From Mesobacterium pallidum (lineage in GTDB: Bacteria; Pseudomonadota; Alphaproteobacteria; Rhodobacterales; Rhodobacteraceae): a stretch of DNA of 64,000 nucleotides. A model generated the notes under the pieces. It was not told the origin of the DNA. It was given only the letters and a program-made list of their open reading frames with translations, and did not search any database. Each line of letters opens with the position of its first letter. The stretch's first letter is position 1. The DNA lies in contig NZ_JAIMID010000014.1 in assembly GCF_019966535.1 (NCBI RefSeq), positions 90,414 through 154,413 on the forward strand, read 5' to 3'. Of this stretch, positions 45,699 to 56,992 are shown one piece after another. Made by a program: the position numbers and the translations under genes.

Positions 45699-45834
45699 GT
45701 CGTACCTTTCGGGCTCGTCGCTTGCCGGGCCATCCAAACGCGGGCGCCGCATTGCGCCCCCAACCGTTCGAACCTCTGTCCTGTCCACCTCAGCCTAGGC
45801 CATGCCCCGAGGTGCTACAATCGCAAAATTGACC

Positions 45835-45862
45835 GGGCGGCGGCGGGTCCTTGCCGCCGCCC
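45835..45862 (-). promoter_or_regulatory. Hairpin between clpP and clpX
   Basis: GGGCGGCGGC / GCCGCCGCCC, a 10-bp GC stem with 8-nt loop just after the clpP stop. On the minus strand it is followed by GGTCAATTTTG, so it can act as a partial terminator that uncouples clpP and clpX levels. Confidence 0.65.
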
Positions 45863-45874
45863 GATCACGCATCA

Positions 45875-46507
45875 TCACTTGTCGCCGTCGACGTCCTTGG
45901 CGCGGTTTTCGACGATTTCGTCGATCAGGCCCCAGGCCTTCGCTTCCTCGGGCGACATGAAGTTGTCACGCTCCAGCGCGGCCTCGACTTCCTCGAGCTT
46001 GCGGCCGGTGTGCTTGACGTAGATCTCGTTCAGACGCGTCTTGAGCTTCTGGGTTTCCTGGGCGTGGATCATGATGTCCGTCGCCTGGCCCTGGTAGCCG
46101 CCCGAGGGCTGGTGCACCATCACGCGGCTGTTCGGCAGCGAAAAGCGCATCCCCGCCTCGCCCGCCGTCAGCAGCAGCGACCCCATGGAGGCCGCCTGGC
46201 CGATCACCAGGGTCGAGACCTTGGGCTTGATGTATTGCATCGTGTCGTAGATCGACAGGCCGGAGGTCACGACACCGCCCGGGCTGTTGATATACATCGA
46301 GATCTCTTTCGACGGGTTCTCGGCCTCGAGGTGCAGCAGCTGCGCCACGATCAGCGACGACATGCCGTCATGCACCGGGCCCGACAGGAAGATGATCCGT
46401 TCCTTGAGCAGGCGCGAGAAGATGTCGTAGGCGCGTTCGCCCCGGCTGGTCTGTTCGACCACCATGGGGACCAGCGTGTTCATGTATGTCTCGAAGGGGT
46501 CTTTCAT
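45875..46507 (-). CDS. clpP: ATP-dependent Clp protease proteolytic subunit ClpP
   Basis: 210-aa serine peptidase forming the Clp barrel. Catalytic triad S107 (GQAASMGS), H132 (MVHQPSGG) and D181 (ERDNFM). Normal length. It partners ClpX encoded next and, with ClpA, degrades N-end-rule substrates made by Aat nearby. Confidence 0.97.
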   Translation of the reverse strand: MKDPFETYMNTLVPMVVEQTSRGERAYDIFSRLLKERIIFLSGPVHDGMSSLIVAQLLHLEAENPSKEISMYINSPGGVVTSGLSIYDTMQYIKPKVSTLVIGQAASMGSLLLTAGEAGMRFSLPNSRVMVHQPSGGYQGQATDIMIHAQETQKLKTRLNEIYVKHTGRKLEEVEAALERDNFMSPEEAKAWGLIDEIVENRAKDVDGDK

Positions 46508-46645
46508 GTCTCTCGCCTGCCTGCTGGTCGTTGCGGATAGAAGTAGTCGCGAATGCTTAACGGAAGCTTAGGATTTGCACCGCCGCTCGAGCCGTCCAGA
46601 GAGTCTTAGTGGTGCGGCCGGGGGGCTGCAAGGGGCCGGGGTCGC

Positions 46646-47446
46646 TCAGGCCCATTCCGGGCCAAGGTCGCGGGTCGCGCGGTCGATCCAGTGCTCGCGC
46701 AGCCAGCCGCAGGGGCGCGACCAGCGCAAGAGGCTGCCGTGGTAGCCGTCGACCGCCTCGGGCATCTTGGGCCGTCCGTGGAAACAGACCACGCGGGCGT
46801 CGTCGGGCAGGCGCGGTTCGCGCAGGTAGTTCAAGGGCGGCAGATCGAGGCAGCCGTGCTTGAAGGACACCACCCAATCGCCCGGAATATATTCGAAATC
46901 CCCGCGATCCATCGCCTTGTGCGAGGTATAGCGCTGCTCGGATCCCCGGGCTGTTTCGACTTCGCGGTAGGGGTTTGCAAGGATCTCGTCGTAGAGGTAG
47001 CCATGCAGCGCCGGATCAAAACGAAAGACGCTGCCATGCCCCGTGGGCCGGCCCTTGCGCGCCTCGATCCAGTCGTGCCGCATCGCGACCTTGCCGGGTG
47101 CCATGGACCAGATCGGCGTCAGGTCCCCGGTGATCACAACGTCGAGGTCGAACCCCAGGAACGGCCCCTCGAGGTCGGGCACCAGCCCCTGCCGGAACAG
47201 GCTCACCTTGCGCATCGCGCCTTGCCGGTTGGCCACGGCGAGCGCCTTGTTCATTTCCTCGTGAAAGGGTTCCACCGGCAGGTCGAGGATCTCGACATCG
47301 GGGTGAATCCCGTCGGGATGCTCGGTCATGCAGAAGAACCGCACATCGGCGTCGATGTTGCGCCGAACGCCCGAATACAGCCGGTTGACGTATTCCGGGC
47401 CGAAGAGCGTCCCCCACTTGATGCAGATGATGTTCGCGACGGGCAT
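46646..47446 (-). CDS. Putative glycosyltransferase (nucleotide-sugar type)
   Basis: 266 aa. Begins PVANIICIKWGTLFGPEYVN and has FLGFDLDVVITGDLTPIWSM with a DxD-type sugar-nucleotide/metal motif at mid-length, and YIPGDWVVSFKHGC and VCFHGRPKMPEAV toward the end. This matches uncharacterised GT-A proteins of Rhodobacterales. GGAGGACGTC precedes the ATG. Stand-alone gene upstream of clpP on the same strand. Confidence 0.75.
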   Translation of the reverse strand: MPVANIICIKWGTLFGPEYVNRLYSGVRRNIDADVRFFCMTEHPDGIHPDVEILDLPVEPFHEEMNKALAVANRQGAMRKVSLFRQGLVPDLEGPFLGFDLDVVITGDLTPIWSMAPGKVAMRHDWIEARKGRPTGHGSVFRFDPALHGYLYDEILANPYREVETARGSEQRYTSHKAMDRGDFEYIPGDWVVSFKHGCLDLPPLNYLREPRLPDDARVVCFHGRPKMPEAVDGYHGSLLRWSRPCGWLREHWIDRATRDLGPEWA

Positions 47447-47632
47447 GACGTCCTCCGGGGCAGCGCGGGGCCGCATGTAGCGCGGATCGCGCGCAGGCGC
47501 CAGCCCCGCCCCCTGCGACCGCCGCGCAACACTCCGCCTGGCAAGCGATGTGCAGGCGCAGCATGATCGTTGTGCAGTCGCAGCAATTGCGGCAGAGTGT
47601 TAGCGCAAACGCTCAACCTGGAGGGGGACAGA

Positions 47633-47911
47633 ATGACCCAAGTTGCCGTGACCGACGCGCAGATCGCCGAAACCGCCTACCTGCTGTGGCTGGACGAGGG
47701 CCAGCCCGAAGGCCGCGCCGAGGCGCATTGGCTCGAGGCGCGCACCCGGCTTGAGACAGCGCCTGCCAAGCCCGCCCGCAAGCGCGCGGCACCCAAGGCC
47801 AAGGCTGCGGCTCCGAAGACCGCGGCGGCCCCCAAGGCGGCCAAGGCCTCCGCCGCCGCCAAGGCGGTCAAGGCCCCGACCCGCAAGCGGGCCAGCGCCA
47901 AGGTCGACTGA
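47633..47911 (+). CDS. DUF2934 protein with histone-H1-like Lys/Ala tail
   Basis: 92 aa. Residues 8-45 are a DUF2934 motif (AQIAETAYLLWLDEGQPEGR, then AEAHWLEAR); the rest is a Lys/Ala/Pro tail resembling histone H1 (KPARKRAAPKAKAAAPKTAA). Such tails bind nucleic acid non-specifically. GGAGGGGGACAGA is a strong ribosome site. Convergent with the M20 gene, 12 bp away. Probably a small nucleoid-associated or stress protein. Confidence 0.8.
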   Translation: MTQVAVTDAQIAETAYLLWLDEGQPEGRAEAHWLEARTRLETAPAKPARKRAAPKAKAAAPKTAAAPKAAKASAAAKAVKAPTRKRASAKVD

Positions 47912-47923
47912 GCAGGCCAGCGA

Positions 47924-49087
47924 TCAGGCGGCGGGCATCCGTTGCTCGACGATCTCGGCCCACCAGGAACAGCCCGCGGGTATCGCCTCGTCGTTGAAAT
48001 TGTACTCGGGGTGGTGGACCATCGCCGTGTCGCCGTTGCCGACGAGGATATAGGCGCCGGGCCGCTCCTCGAGCATGAAGGCGAAATCCTCGCCGCCCAT
48101 GACCAAAGGCGCATCGGCGCAATCGCCCGAAACCTTGCGGGCCACGTCGGCGGCGAACAGCGTCTGTTCCTCGTGGTTGACCATGGCCGGGTAGTTGCGG
48201 GTGTAATCCAGCGTGCCCGTCGCGCCATAGGCGGCGGCGATGGTCTTGACCAGGGCGCCCAGGCGCTCTTCGGCCAGGTCGCGCATCTCGGGCGACATGG
48301 TGCGGGTGGTGCCCTTGAGCGTGACGCTTTGCGGAATCACGTTGAACGCCTGGCTCGAGGTCTGGAACGAGGTGATCGAGACGACGATCTGCTCGACCGG
48401 GTCGGCATTGCGCGCGGCGATCGACTGCACGGCCATCACGAGGTTGGAGGCGACCAGCGTCGGGTCGACCGTGTCATGTGGCTTGGCGGCGTGGCCGCCC
48501 TTCCCTTCGATCGTGATCTCGAAGATGTCGGTCGCGGCAAAGAAGGCGCCGGGCCGGATCGCGAATTGACCGGTCGGCAGGCCCGGCCAGTTGTGCATGC
48601 CGTAGACCTCCTGGATCCCCCAGCGCTCCATCAGCCCTTCGTCGCACATGACCTTGCCGCCGCCGCCGCCCTCTTCGGCGGGTTGGAAGATCACGACGAC
48701 CGTACCGTCGAAATTGCGCGTCTCGGCCAGGTACTTGGCCGCGCCCAGCAGCATCGCCGTGTGGCCGTCATGGCCGCAGGCATGCATCGCGCCCGGCGTC
48801 TTGGAGGCATAGTCGAGCCCCGTCGCCTCGAGGATCGGCAGGGCGTCCATGTCGGCGCGCAACCCGATGACCTTCCCGGCGGTGTCGGTCTTGCCCTTGA
48901 TCACGCCCACGACGCCGGTGCGGCCGATGCCCGGGGTCACCTCGTCGCAGCCGAACTCGGCCAGCTTGTCGGCCACCACCTGCGCGGTGCGGATCGTGTC
49001 GAACATGATCTCGGGGTGTTCGTGCAGGTCACGTCGCCAGGCGGTGATTTCGTCGTGCATCTCTGCGAACCGGTTCTTGGTCGGCAT
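47924..49087 (-). CDS. M20-family amidohydrolase (hippurate-hydrolase type)
   Basis: 387 aa M20D metallopeptidase-like enzyme that cleaves N-acyl amino acids or similar amides. Metal and catalytic motifs: RRDLHEHPEIMFD, GLRADMDALPI, HACGHDGHTAML, QPAEEGGGG and the dimerisation lid FEITIEGKGGHAAKPHDTVD. Near the end, MGGEDFAFMLEERPGAY. The ATG at 49087 follows GAAAGGACCCTGTC. Stand-alone, next to the DAO gene. Confidence 0.93.
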   Translation of the reverse strand: MPTKNRFAEMHDEITAWRRDLHEHPEIMFDTIRTAQVVADKLAEFGCDEVTPGIGRTGVVGVIKGKTDTAGKVIGLRADMDALPILEATGLDYASKTPGAMHACGHDGHTAMLLGAAKYLAETRNFDGTVVVIFQPAEEGGGGGKVMCDEGLMERWGIQEVYGMHNWPGLPTGQFAIRPGAFFAATDIFEITIEGKGGHAAKPHDTVDPTLVASNLVMAVQSIAARNADPVEQIVVSITSFQTSSQAFNVIPQSVTLKGTTRTMSPEMRDLAEERLGALVKTIAAAYGATGTLDYTRNYPAMVNHEEQTLFAADVARKVSGDCADAPLVMGGEDFAFMLEERPGAYILVGNGDTAMVHHPEYNFNDEAIPAGCSWWAEIVEQRMPAA

Positions 49088-49167
49088 GACAGGGTCCTTT
49101 CGATTGAGGGTCGGGCCGGAGCCTAGACCCATCCCGCAGGGCGGCGCAATGGGGGCACACGGTGACG

Positions 49168-50514
49168 TCAGATCGCGGGGCCGGGATCCATGCGGGCGCC
49201 GTCCGAAAAGCGGGCATAGCGAAAGCGCGACAAGTCATGGCCCGGGTCCTCGCCCCGCACCAGACGCGCGGCGATGCGGCCGAAGGCGGGGCCGATGCCG
49301 AATCCGTGCCCGCTCATGCCCGTCGCGACGGTGAGACCGGGAAGGGCCGCGATGCTGTCCACGACCGGTACGATGTCGGGCATGACGTCGATCATCCCGG
49401 CCCATCGGGCGACGGGTTTGACCGGGCCGGCCTCGGGCCAGATGGCCTCGAACTGCCTGGCCGCCTGCGCCAGCCCCTTGGTGTTCGGGGCCGGGTTCAG
49501 GATGCGTTGCGCCTCGAAGGGGCTGGGTTGATCCTCGGCCCAGCGCCGGGGGGTGGTCCAGCCGTCGGGGAAGCCTTTCGGCGCGAGCGGTTTCAGGCGG
49601 AAGCCGCCAGGGTCCTCGCGCATCACCGGCAGGTATTTCGGCAGGGCGCGGAAGGCATCGGGGCCAACGTAAAGCTCGGCCTGCCCGCCCCAGGCGATGG
49701 TGTAGCCGCCGTCCGAGCGCCGCCGCCAGGCCATGCCGGGCTCCGAGGCGGCGCCGGAATGCACCTGCGCCATCGGCCCTGTCGCCATGACCGAGGAGCG
49801 GACGGAAAGCTGCGGGATATTCACGCCATGCCGCCGCAGCAGCAGCGACGACCAGGCCCCGCCCGCCAGAACCACGGCGTCGCAGGCGATGCGGCCGGCC
49901 TCGGTGATGACCCCGGCGATGCGCCCGGCGGCGATGTCCAACGCGCGCACGGCGCAGCCTTCGCGGATCGCCACGCCTTCGCTGGCGGCCAGCCGGGCAA
50001 GCTCCGGCACGGCGACCCAGGGCTCGGCCTTCATGTCCGACGGCGTGCTCATCGCGCCCTGCCAGGCGCGCTTTGCCCCGGGGAACGCGGCGGATGTCTC
50101 GGCCCGCGACAGCAGGCGCGTGTCGAGCCCGAAGTCCTTCGCGCTCTCGAGCCAGGCGGCATAGCCGGCCATCTTGGCTTCGGTCGCGGCCAGGTAGGAG
50201 ACACCCACGGTCGCCAGACCCGTACGCCCGCGGCAGTCCGCGTCAAGGTCGGACCAGAGCCGCCGTGCCTCGAGCATGATCGGGATCTCGGCGAGGTCAC
50301 GCCCCTGCACCCGCACCCAGCCCCAGTTGCGCGAGGATTGCTCGGCCGCGATCCGGCCCTTTTCCAGCAACACGACCTTCTGGCCCGCGCGGGCCAGCTC
50401 CAGCGCCGTGCAGACGCCGATGACGCCCCCGCCGATGACCACGACATCCGCGCAGGGCGGCAGGGTCGCCCCATGCTCGATCGGGCGCGCTTCGGTGAAA
50501 GGAAAGTGGCTCAT
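49168..50514 (-). CDS. FAD-dependent oxidoreductase (DAO family)
   Basis: 448 aa, D-amino-acid/opine/sarcosine oxidase-like. FAD-binding motif VVVIGGGVIGVCTALELA (24-41), acidic strand end LLEKG, and the C-terminal GMSGHGFGIGPAFGRIAARL. An inserted SSRNWGWVRVQGRD segment follows the Rossmann motif, as in the DadA/GlpO-like branch. Its ATG overlaps the ArgE-like stop by 4 bases, placing it last in the minus-strand peptide-utilisation operon; the substrate is probably an amine or amino acid released from peptides. Confidence 0.9.
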   Translation of the reverse strand: MSHFPFTEARPIEHGATLPPCADVVVIGGGVIGVCTALELARAGQKVVLLEKGRIAAEQSSRNWGWVRVQGRDLAEIPIMLEARRLWSDLDADCRGRTGLATVGVSYLAATEAKMAGYAAWLESAKDFGLDTRLLSRAETSAAFPGAKRAWQGAMSTPSDMKAEPWVAVPELARLAASEGVAIREGCAVRALDIAAGRIAGVITEAGRIACDAVVLAGGAWSSLLLRRHGVNIPQLSVRSSVMATGPMAQVHSGAASEPGMAWRRRSDGGYTIAWGGQAELYVGPDAFRALPKYLPVMREDPGGFRLKPLAPKGFPDGWTTPRRWAEDQPSPFEAQRILNPAPNTKGLAQAARQFEAIWPEAGPVKPVARWAGMIDVMPDIVPVVDSIAALPGLTVATGMSGHGFGIGPAFGRIAARLVRGEDPGHDLSRFRYARFSDGARMDPGPAI

Positions 50515-51671
50515 GCCAGCACGTCCAGCAGCTTGCGCATGAAATCGTGCCCGGCCTCGAACTGCGCCTTCGAGATGAATTCGTCGGGCTGATGCGCCTG
50601 CGCGATGTTGCCCGGCCCGCAGATCACCGCCGAATAGCCACGTTCCTGGAACTGCCCCGCCTCGGTCGCGTAGCTGACCACGTGGTCGCCGTTGTCGCCG
50701 GTGATGCGGCGGGCCAGCGCCTCGGCTTCGCTGTCCTCTTCGGGCCGCAGGCCCGTGACGTCGAACAGCGTTTCCAGCTCGATCCTGGCCTCGGGCCGGA
50801 CCGCCTGCATCTGCGCCTCGACCTCGGCGACCTTGGCGGCATAGCGCGCATGCCAGTCGGCCTTGTCCTCGCCCGCAACCACGCGGATACCCAGGAGAAA
50901 GCGGCAGTCCTTTGCGGTGATGTTCTCGGCCGTCCCGCCCGAGATCGTACCGACATGCAGCGTGGTCCAGGGCGGCTCGAACATGCTCGCCAGCGGTGTC
51001 GGCTCCGCAGCCCTCAGCTCGGCGTTCACGTGGTTGGCCCAGTCGATGAGCCGCGCGGCCTCCATCACCGCGTTGACGCCGGTGTGCATGAGCGAGGAAT
51101 GCACCTCGAAGCCGGTGATCCTCGTCTCGATCCCCAGGCCGCCCTTGTGGCCCGTCACCGCCTGCATCATCGACGGCTCACCCACGATCACGGCCGACGC
51201 CTGCGGCAGGATCGTCTTGAGGTGGTCGATCATCGGCGGGGCGCCGGTGCAGCCGACCTCTTCGTCGAAGCTCAACGCCAGTTGCAAGGGCCGCGTCACG
51301 CCGCGCCGCTTCGCCTCGACCAGCGCCCAGATGGCGAGCGCGTCGAAGCCCTTCATGTCCGCGCAGCCGCGCCCGTAATAGCGCCCGTCCTTCTCGGTCA
51401 CCTCGAAGGGGTCGCTGGACCAGTCCTGCCCGTCCACCGGCACCACGTCCGTATGGCCCGACAGCACGACGCCCCCCGGCGCCTCCGGCCCGACATGGGC
51501 CAGGATCGCCGCCTTGTCGCGCGCCGCGTTCCAGTAGCGGTACACGGCGATGCCGTGGCTGCCGAGGTAGCCTTCGACCCAGTCCACCAGCGGCAGGTTG
51601 CTGTCGCGGCTGACGGTCGGGAAGGCCACGAGGCGGCACATCAGCGCGAAGGGGCTCAGGACATCGGTCAT
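50511..51671 (-). CDS. argE: Acetylornithine deacetylase (ArgE-like)
   Basis: 386-aa M20A enzyme. Metal-site motifs SGHTDVVPVDGQDWSSDPF, RGCADMKGFDALAI and LSFDEEVGCTGAPPMI are intact, with the catalytic Glu pair EE. Ends GPGNIAQAHQPDEFISKAQF. The gene overlaps VOC upstream and DAO downstream by 4 bases each. In this operon it may act on N-acetylated amino acids or dipeptides rather than in arginine synthesis. Confidence 0.88.
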   Translation of the reverse strand: MTDVLSPFALMCRLVAFPTVSRDSNLPLVDWVEGYLGSHGIAVYRYWNAARDKAAILAHVGPEAPGGVVLSGHTDVVPVDGQDWSSDPFEVTEKDGRYYGRGCADMKGFDALAIWALVEAKRRGVTRPLQLALSFDEEVGCTGAPPMIDHLKTILPQASAVIVGEPSMMQAVTGHKGGLGIETRITGFEVHSSLMHTGVNAVMEAARLIDWANHVNAELRAAEPTPLASMFEPPWTTLHVGTISGGTAENITAKDCRFLLGIRVVAGEDKADWHARYAAKVAEVEAQMQAVRPEARIELETLFDVTGLRPEEDSEAEALARRITGDNGDHVVSYATEAGQFQERGYSAVICGPGNIAQAHQPDEFISKAQFEAGHDFMRKLLDVLA

Positions 51672-52045
51672 GACCGTCCCACCGCTTCGCCGAAAAAAAC
51701 CAGCGTGCAATCCTCGTCGGCCACGTGAAACTCACGCTGGCCGTAGTCCTGGTCGAACGGCGCGCGGACCCGGCCCTCTGGCAAGGTGTCGAGAGCAGGT
51801 TTCAGGCGGGCGAAAAGCGCATCGATCCCGTCAACGTCGATGTAAAAGGACCCTTGCCGCTCGGGATGGGCCAGGTCGACGCTCTTGAAGACCTCGACGA
51901 GGCGCACGGCCACATCGTCGCGGCGCAGAAAAGCGTAAGTGTCGGCCTGGAACCCGACCTCGAAGCCGAGGATGTCGCGGTAGAACGCCACCTGCCTGGC
52001 CAGCGACGTGCAGGGCACGAACGGCGTGATCTGTTTCAGTCGCAT
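51668..52045 (-). CDS. VOC-family (glyoxalase/bleomycin-resistance fold) protein
   Basis: 125 aa, two beta-alpha-beta-beta-beta modules: ITPFVPCTSLARQVAFYRDI and GSFYIDVDGIDALFARLK, ending GQREFHVADEDCTLVFFGEA. A metal Glu/His set is suggested by EFHVAD but not complete. The ATG at 52045 has TGAGG upstream; a TTG four codons earlier is in frame. It sits between the ABC ATPase and argE, overlapping argE. Confidence 0.85.
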   Translation of the reverse strand: MRLKQITPFVPCTSLARQVAFYRDILGFEVGFQADTYAFLRRDDVAVRLVEVFKSVDLAHPERQGSFYIDVDGIDALFARLKPALDTLPEGRVRAPFDQDYGQREFHVADEDCTLVFFGEAVGRS

Positions 52046-52053
52046 GGTCGGCC

Positions 52054-53889
<1,836 letters not shown>

Positions 53890-54193
53890 GGGGCTCTCCG
53901 TTTGTCGGGTCTTTGAGCGACGGTAGGCAAGGCCCGCGCGCGCGTCAAACCCCCTTGGGACTCGCCGCTGCGGAACCCGCCCCTTGGACGGGCAGATGCC
54001 AACCGGCGCGGCGACGGGCAGCAACGTAAAGCCGGAAGGGCTTGCTTTTTCGGCAAATGCTGTTTCGATAGGCGCAGTTGTCTGGGGTCGCGCGGTTCTT
54101 GCCGCCCTTACCCCATTCGAACAGCCACAGAGCTCGCGCCAAGCGGGTCGCCACAAAGCCGGGCGCAACCCCGGTCCAACAAGGAGTGTCGAT
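53890..54193. promoter_or_regulatory. Divergent promoter region of the peptide importer
   Basis: 304 bp with no gene. It separates the minus-strand ATPase operon from the plus-strand SBP operon and so must hold both promoters. A weak candidate for the plus direction is TTGCTT (54040) with TCGATA 17 bp later. No obvious operator palindrome was found. Confidence 0.4.
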
Positions 54194-55894
54194 ATGACAG
54201 TGAAATCCCTGCTGCTGGGAGCTGCCGCCGCAGTTGCCTTCGCCCCTGGGGCGATGGCCGAGCGGGGCGCGGACGGAGAGGTGAAGATCCTCTACTGGCA
54301 GGCGCCCTCGATCCTGAACCCGTTCCTGTCGGGCGGCACCAAGGACGTGGAATCGGCGTCGTTGATCGTCGAACCGCTGGCCCGCTACAACGAGAAGGGC
54401 GAGCTGGTGCCGTGGCTGGTCGAAGAGATCCCGACCGTCGCCAACGGCGGCGTCAGCGAGGATCTGACCACGATCACCTGGAAGATCATGCCCGGTCTCA
54501 AGTGGTCTGACGGAACCGATTTCACCTCGGAAGACGTGAAGTTCTCTTGGGAATACTGCACCCACCCCGAGGGCGGCTGCGCGCAGTCGACCAAGTTCGA
54601 AGGCGTGGGGTCGGTCGACACGCCCGACCCGCTGACCGTGGTGGTGAATTTCGACGGGCCCACGCCCTTCCCCTACGGCCCCTTCGTCGGCGGCGAGAGC
54701 CCGATCATCCAGAAGGCCCAGTTCGCCGATTGCATGGGCGCCCGCGCGCCCGAATGCACCGATCAGAACTTTGGCCCGATCGGCACCGGCCCCTTCGTGG
54801 TGACCGAATTCCGCCCCAACGACGTGATCACCCTGGTCGCGAACGACTATTACCGTGACCCGGCCAAGCCTGCCTTTGGCGAAGTGACCTTCAAGGGCGG
54901 CGGCGACGCGGCGGCGGCGGGCCGCGCGGTGATGGAGACGGGCGAGTTCGACTATGCCTGGAACCTGCAGCTGGCCCCCGATGTGATCAGCCAGATGGAA
55001 CAGGGCGGCAAGGGCGTGCCGGTCGTGGCCTTCGGCCCGCTGCTGGAACGCATCCACCTGAACCACACCAACCCCGACCCGGCGCTTGGCCCGGACGAAC
55101 GGTCGGTCGTGCGCCCGCACCCGTTCCTGCAGGAACCCGCGGTCTACCAGGCCATGAAGATGGCCATCGACCAGCCGCTGCTGGTCGAAGTGGGCTATGG
55201 CCAAGCCGGCCGCGTGACCTGCAACTGGGTCCCCGCACCCGATGCGTTCAACTCGGACAGCATGAGCTGCGACACCCAGGACATCGCGGGCGCCAACAAG
55301 CTGCTGGATGACGCGGGCTTTGTCGACAGCGATGGCGACGGCGTGCGCGAGGCCAACGGCGTGCCGATGCGGATCAGCTTCCAGACCTCGACCAACGCCG
55401 TCCGCCAGGACTTCCAGGCGCTGATCAAGCAGTGGTGGTCGGAAATCGGCATCGACGCGGAACTGCGCAACATCAACGCCTCGGTGTTCTTCGGCGGTGA
55501 CCCGGGCTCGCCCGACACCTTCCAGAAGTTCTATGCCGACGTCGAGATGTACGCCAACACCTTCAACGGCACGGACCCGCAGTCCTATCTCGGGAACGGT
55601 CTTTGCGACAAGGCGCCGTCGCCGGCGAACCAGTGGCAGGGCGAGAACGTCAGCCGCTTCTGCATGGAAGAATACGACGCGCTCCACGCCCAGCTGCGCA
55701 GCACGGCCGACATGGCCGAACGCGCCCGCATCGGCCGCGAGCTGAACGACATGTTCGTCATGAACGGCGGCATGATCCCGCTGGTCCAGCGCGGCCGCCT
55801 GTCGGCCCGCGCCACGACCCTTGGCGGCGTCGTCCTGAACGTCTGGGACAGCGAACTGTGGAACGTGGCGGACTGGTACCGCATGGACGAGTAA
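54194..55894 (+). CDS. Peptide ABC transporter substrate-binding protein (SBP_bac_5)
   Basis: 566-aa periplasmic DppA/OppA-type protein. Signal peptide 1-22 ending in AMA (MTVKSLLLGAAAAVAFAPG...). Core features are LVPWLVEEIPTVANGG, TTITWKIMPGLKWSDGTDFT and GPIGTGPFVVTEFRPNDV. AAGGAGTGTCGAT precedes the ATG. It is followed by two permeases and is divergent from the fused ATPase. Several Cys residues (HPEGGCAQ, RAPECTDQ, LCDKAP, RFCMEE) suggest disulfides. Confidence 0.93.
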   Translation: MTVKSLLLGAAAAVAFAPGAMAERGADGEVKILYWQAPSILNPFLSGGTKDVESASLIVEPLARYNEKGELVPWLVEEIPTVANGGVSEDLTTITWKIMPGLKWSDGTDFTSEDVKFSWEYCTHPEGGCAQSTKFEGVGSVDTPDPLTVVVNFDGPTPFPYGPFVGGESPIIQKAQFADCMGARAPECTDQNFGPIGTGPFVVTEFRPNDVITLVANDYYRDPAKPAFGEVTFKGGGDAAAAGRAVMETGEFDYAWNLQLAPDVISQMEQGGKGVPVVAFGPLLERIHLNHTNPDPALGPDERSVVRPHPFLQEPAVYQAMKMAIDQPLLVEVGYGQAGRVTCNWVPAPDAFNSDSMSCDTQDIAGANKLLDDAGFVDSDGDGVREANGVPMRISFQTSTNAVRQDFQALIKQWWSEIGIDAELRNINASVFFGGDPGSPDTFQKFYADVEMYANTFNGTDPQSYLGNGLCDKAPSPANQWQGENVSRFCMEEYDALHAQLRSTADMAERARIGRELNDMFVMNGGMIPLVQRGRLSARATTLGGVVLNVWDSELWNVADWYRMDE

Positions 55895-55908
55895 TCCACT
55901 GGCCTCGA

Positions 55909-55935
55909 GGGGCCCGGCCACCCGCGCCGGGCCCC
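55909..55935 (+). promoter_or_regulatory. GC-rich stem-loop after the peptide-binding gene
   Basis: GGGGCCCGGC-cacccgc-GCCGGGCCCC, a perfect 10-bp stem, in the gap between binding protein and first permease; no T-run follows. It is the third element of this type in the window. Confidence 0.72.
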
Positions 55936-55984
55936 GACCCGCTTTCCCATACCGGAAAATGACTGACGTGCCGAGGCGCCGCCC

Positions 55985-56992
55985 ATGCTGACATTCACCA
56001 TTCGTCGCCTGACCCTGGCTGTCCCGACGCTTCTGTTCATCAGTCTCGTGATCTTCCTGCTGCTCGAGCTCGCCCCCGGCGACCCGATGGCGCAGATGCC
56101 CCTGACCATCCCGCCCGAGGTGCGCGAGCAGATGCGCGTGGCGCTGGGGCTGGACCAGCCCTGGCCCGTCCGGTTCTGGAAATGGTGCGTGCAGTTCTTC
56201 TGGATCGAACCGCAGGTGCTGATCGACCACATCTTCGGCACCTCGTTCTCGGCCGGCGATCCGCGCGTCGTGTCCTGGCAGACCCGCTCTCCGGTCATGG
56301 ACACCGTGATCCAGCGCATGCCGCAGACCCTGTGGGTCGTGGGCGTGGCCTATGTGGTCGGCATCCTGATCGCGATCCCGATCGGCATCTACTCGGCCTA
56401 CAGGCAATATTCGATCTTCGACCAGGCGGGGACCTTCGTCACCATGGTCGGCTACTCGGTCCCGCCGTTCTTTACCGGACCGCTGGTCATCATGATCTTT
56501 GCCGTGCAGATGGGCTGGTTCCCGTCGCTTTACGACACCACGCACAAGGTGGTGGACTGGGCCAGCTTCAAGGAGCAGCTGCACCAGATGTTCCTGCCCG
56601 TGATGGTGCTGGCCACCCAGATCACCGCGCAGATCAGCCGCTTCATGCGGGCCGCGATGCTGGACAACCTGCACCAGGACTACGTGCGCACCGCCCGCGC
56701 CAAGGGCCTGGGCGAGACGATGGTGGTCATGGTCCACGTGGTGCGCAATTCGATGATCCCGGTCGTGACGGTGATCGCGCTTGGCGTGCCGTCGATCTTT
56801 GGCGGCGCCATCATCACCGAACAGGTGTTCAAGGTGAACGGCATCGGCCAGCTTCTGATCACCGCGATCCAGGCGAACGACCTGCCCATGGTGCAGACGC
56901 TGACCTTCATCTTCGCGGTGCTCATCGTGCTCTTCAACCTCATCGCAGACGTCCTTTACGGGCTGCTCGACCCGAGGATCCGCTATGACTGA
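55985..56992 (+). CDS. Peptide ABC permease (DppB-like)
   Basis: 335-aa inner-membrane subunit with six helices. N-terminal FTIRRLTLAVPTLLFISLVI and LLELAPGDPM are typical, as is the EAA-type loop YVRTARAKGLGETMVVMVHV and the ending LFNLIADVLYGLLDPRIRYD. GAGGCGCCGCCC precedes the ATG. It overlaps the DppC-like gene by 8 bases. Confidence 0.94.
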   Translation: MLTFTIRRLTLAVPTLLFISLVIFLLLELAPGDPMAQMPLTIPPEVREQMRVALGLDQPWPVRFWKWCVQFFWIEPQVLIDHIFGTSFSAGDPRVVSWQTRSPVMDTVIQRMPQTLWVVGVAYVVGILIAIPIGIYSAYRQYSIFDQAGTFVTMVGYSVPPFFTGPLVIMIFAVQMGWFPSLYDTTHKVVDWASFKEQLHQMFLPVMVLATQITAQISRFMRAAMLDNLHQDYVRTARAKGLGETMVVMVHVVRNSMIPVVTVIALGVPSIFGGAIITEQVFKVNGIGQLLITAIQANDLPMVQTLTFIFAVLIVLFNLIADVLYGLLDPRIRYD

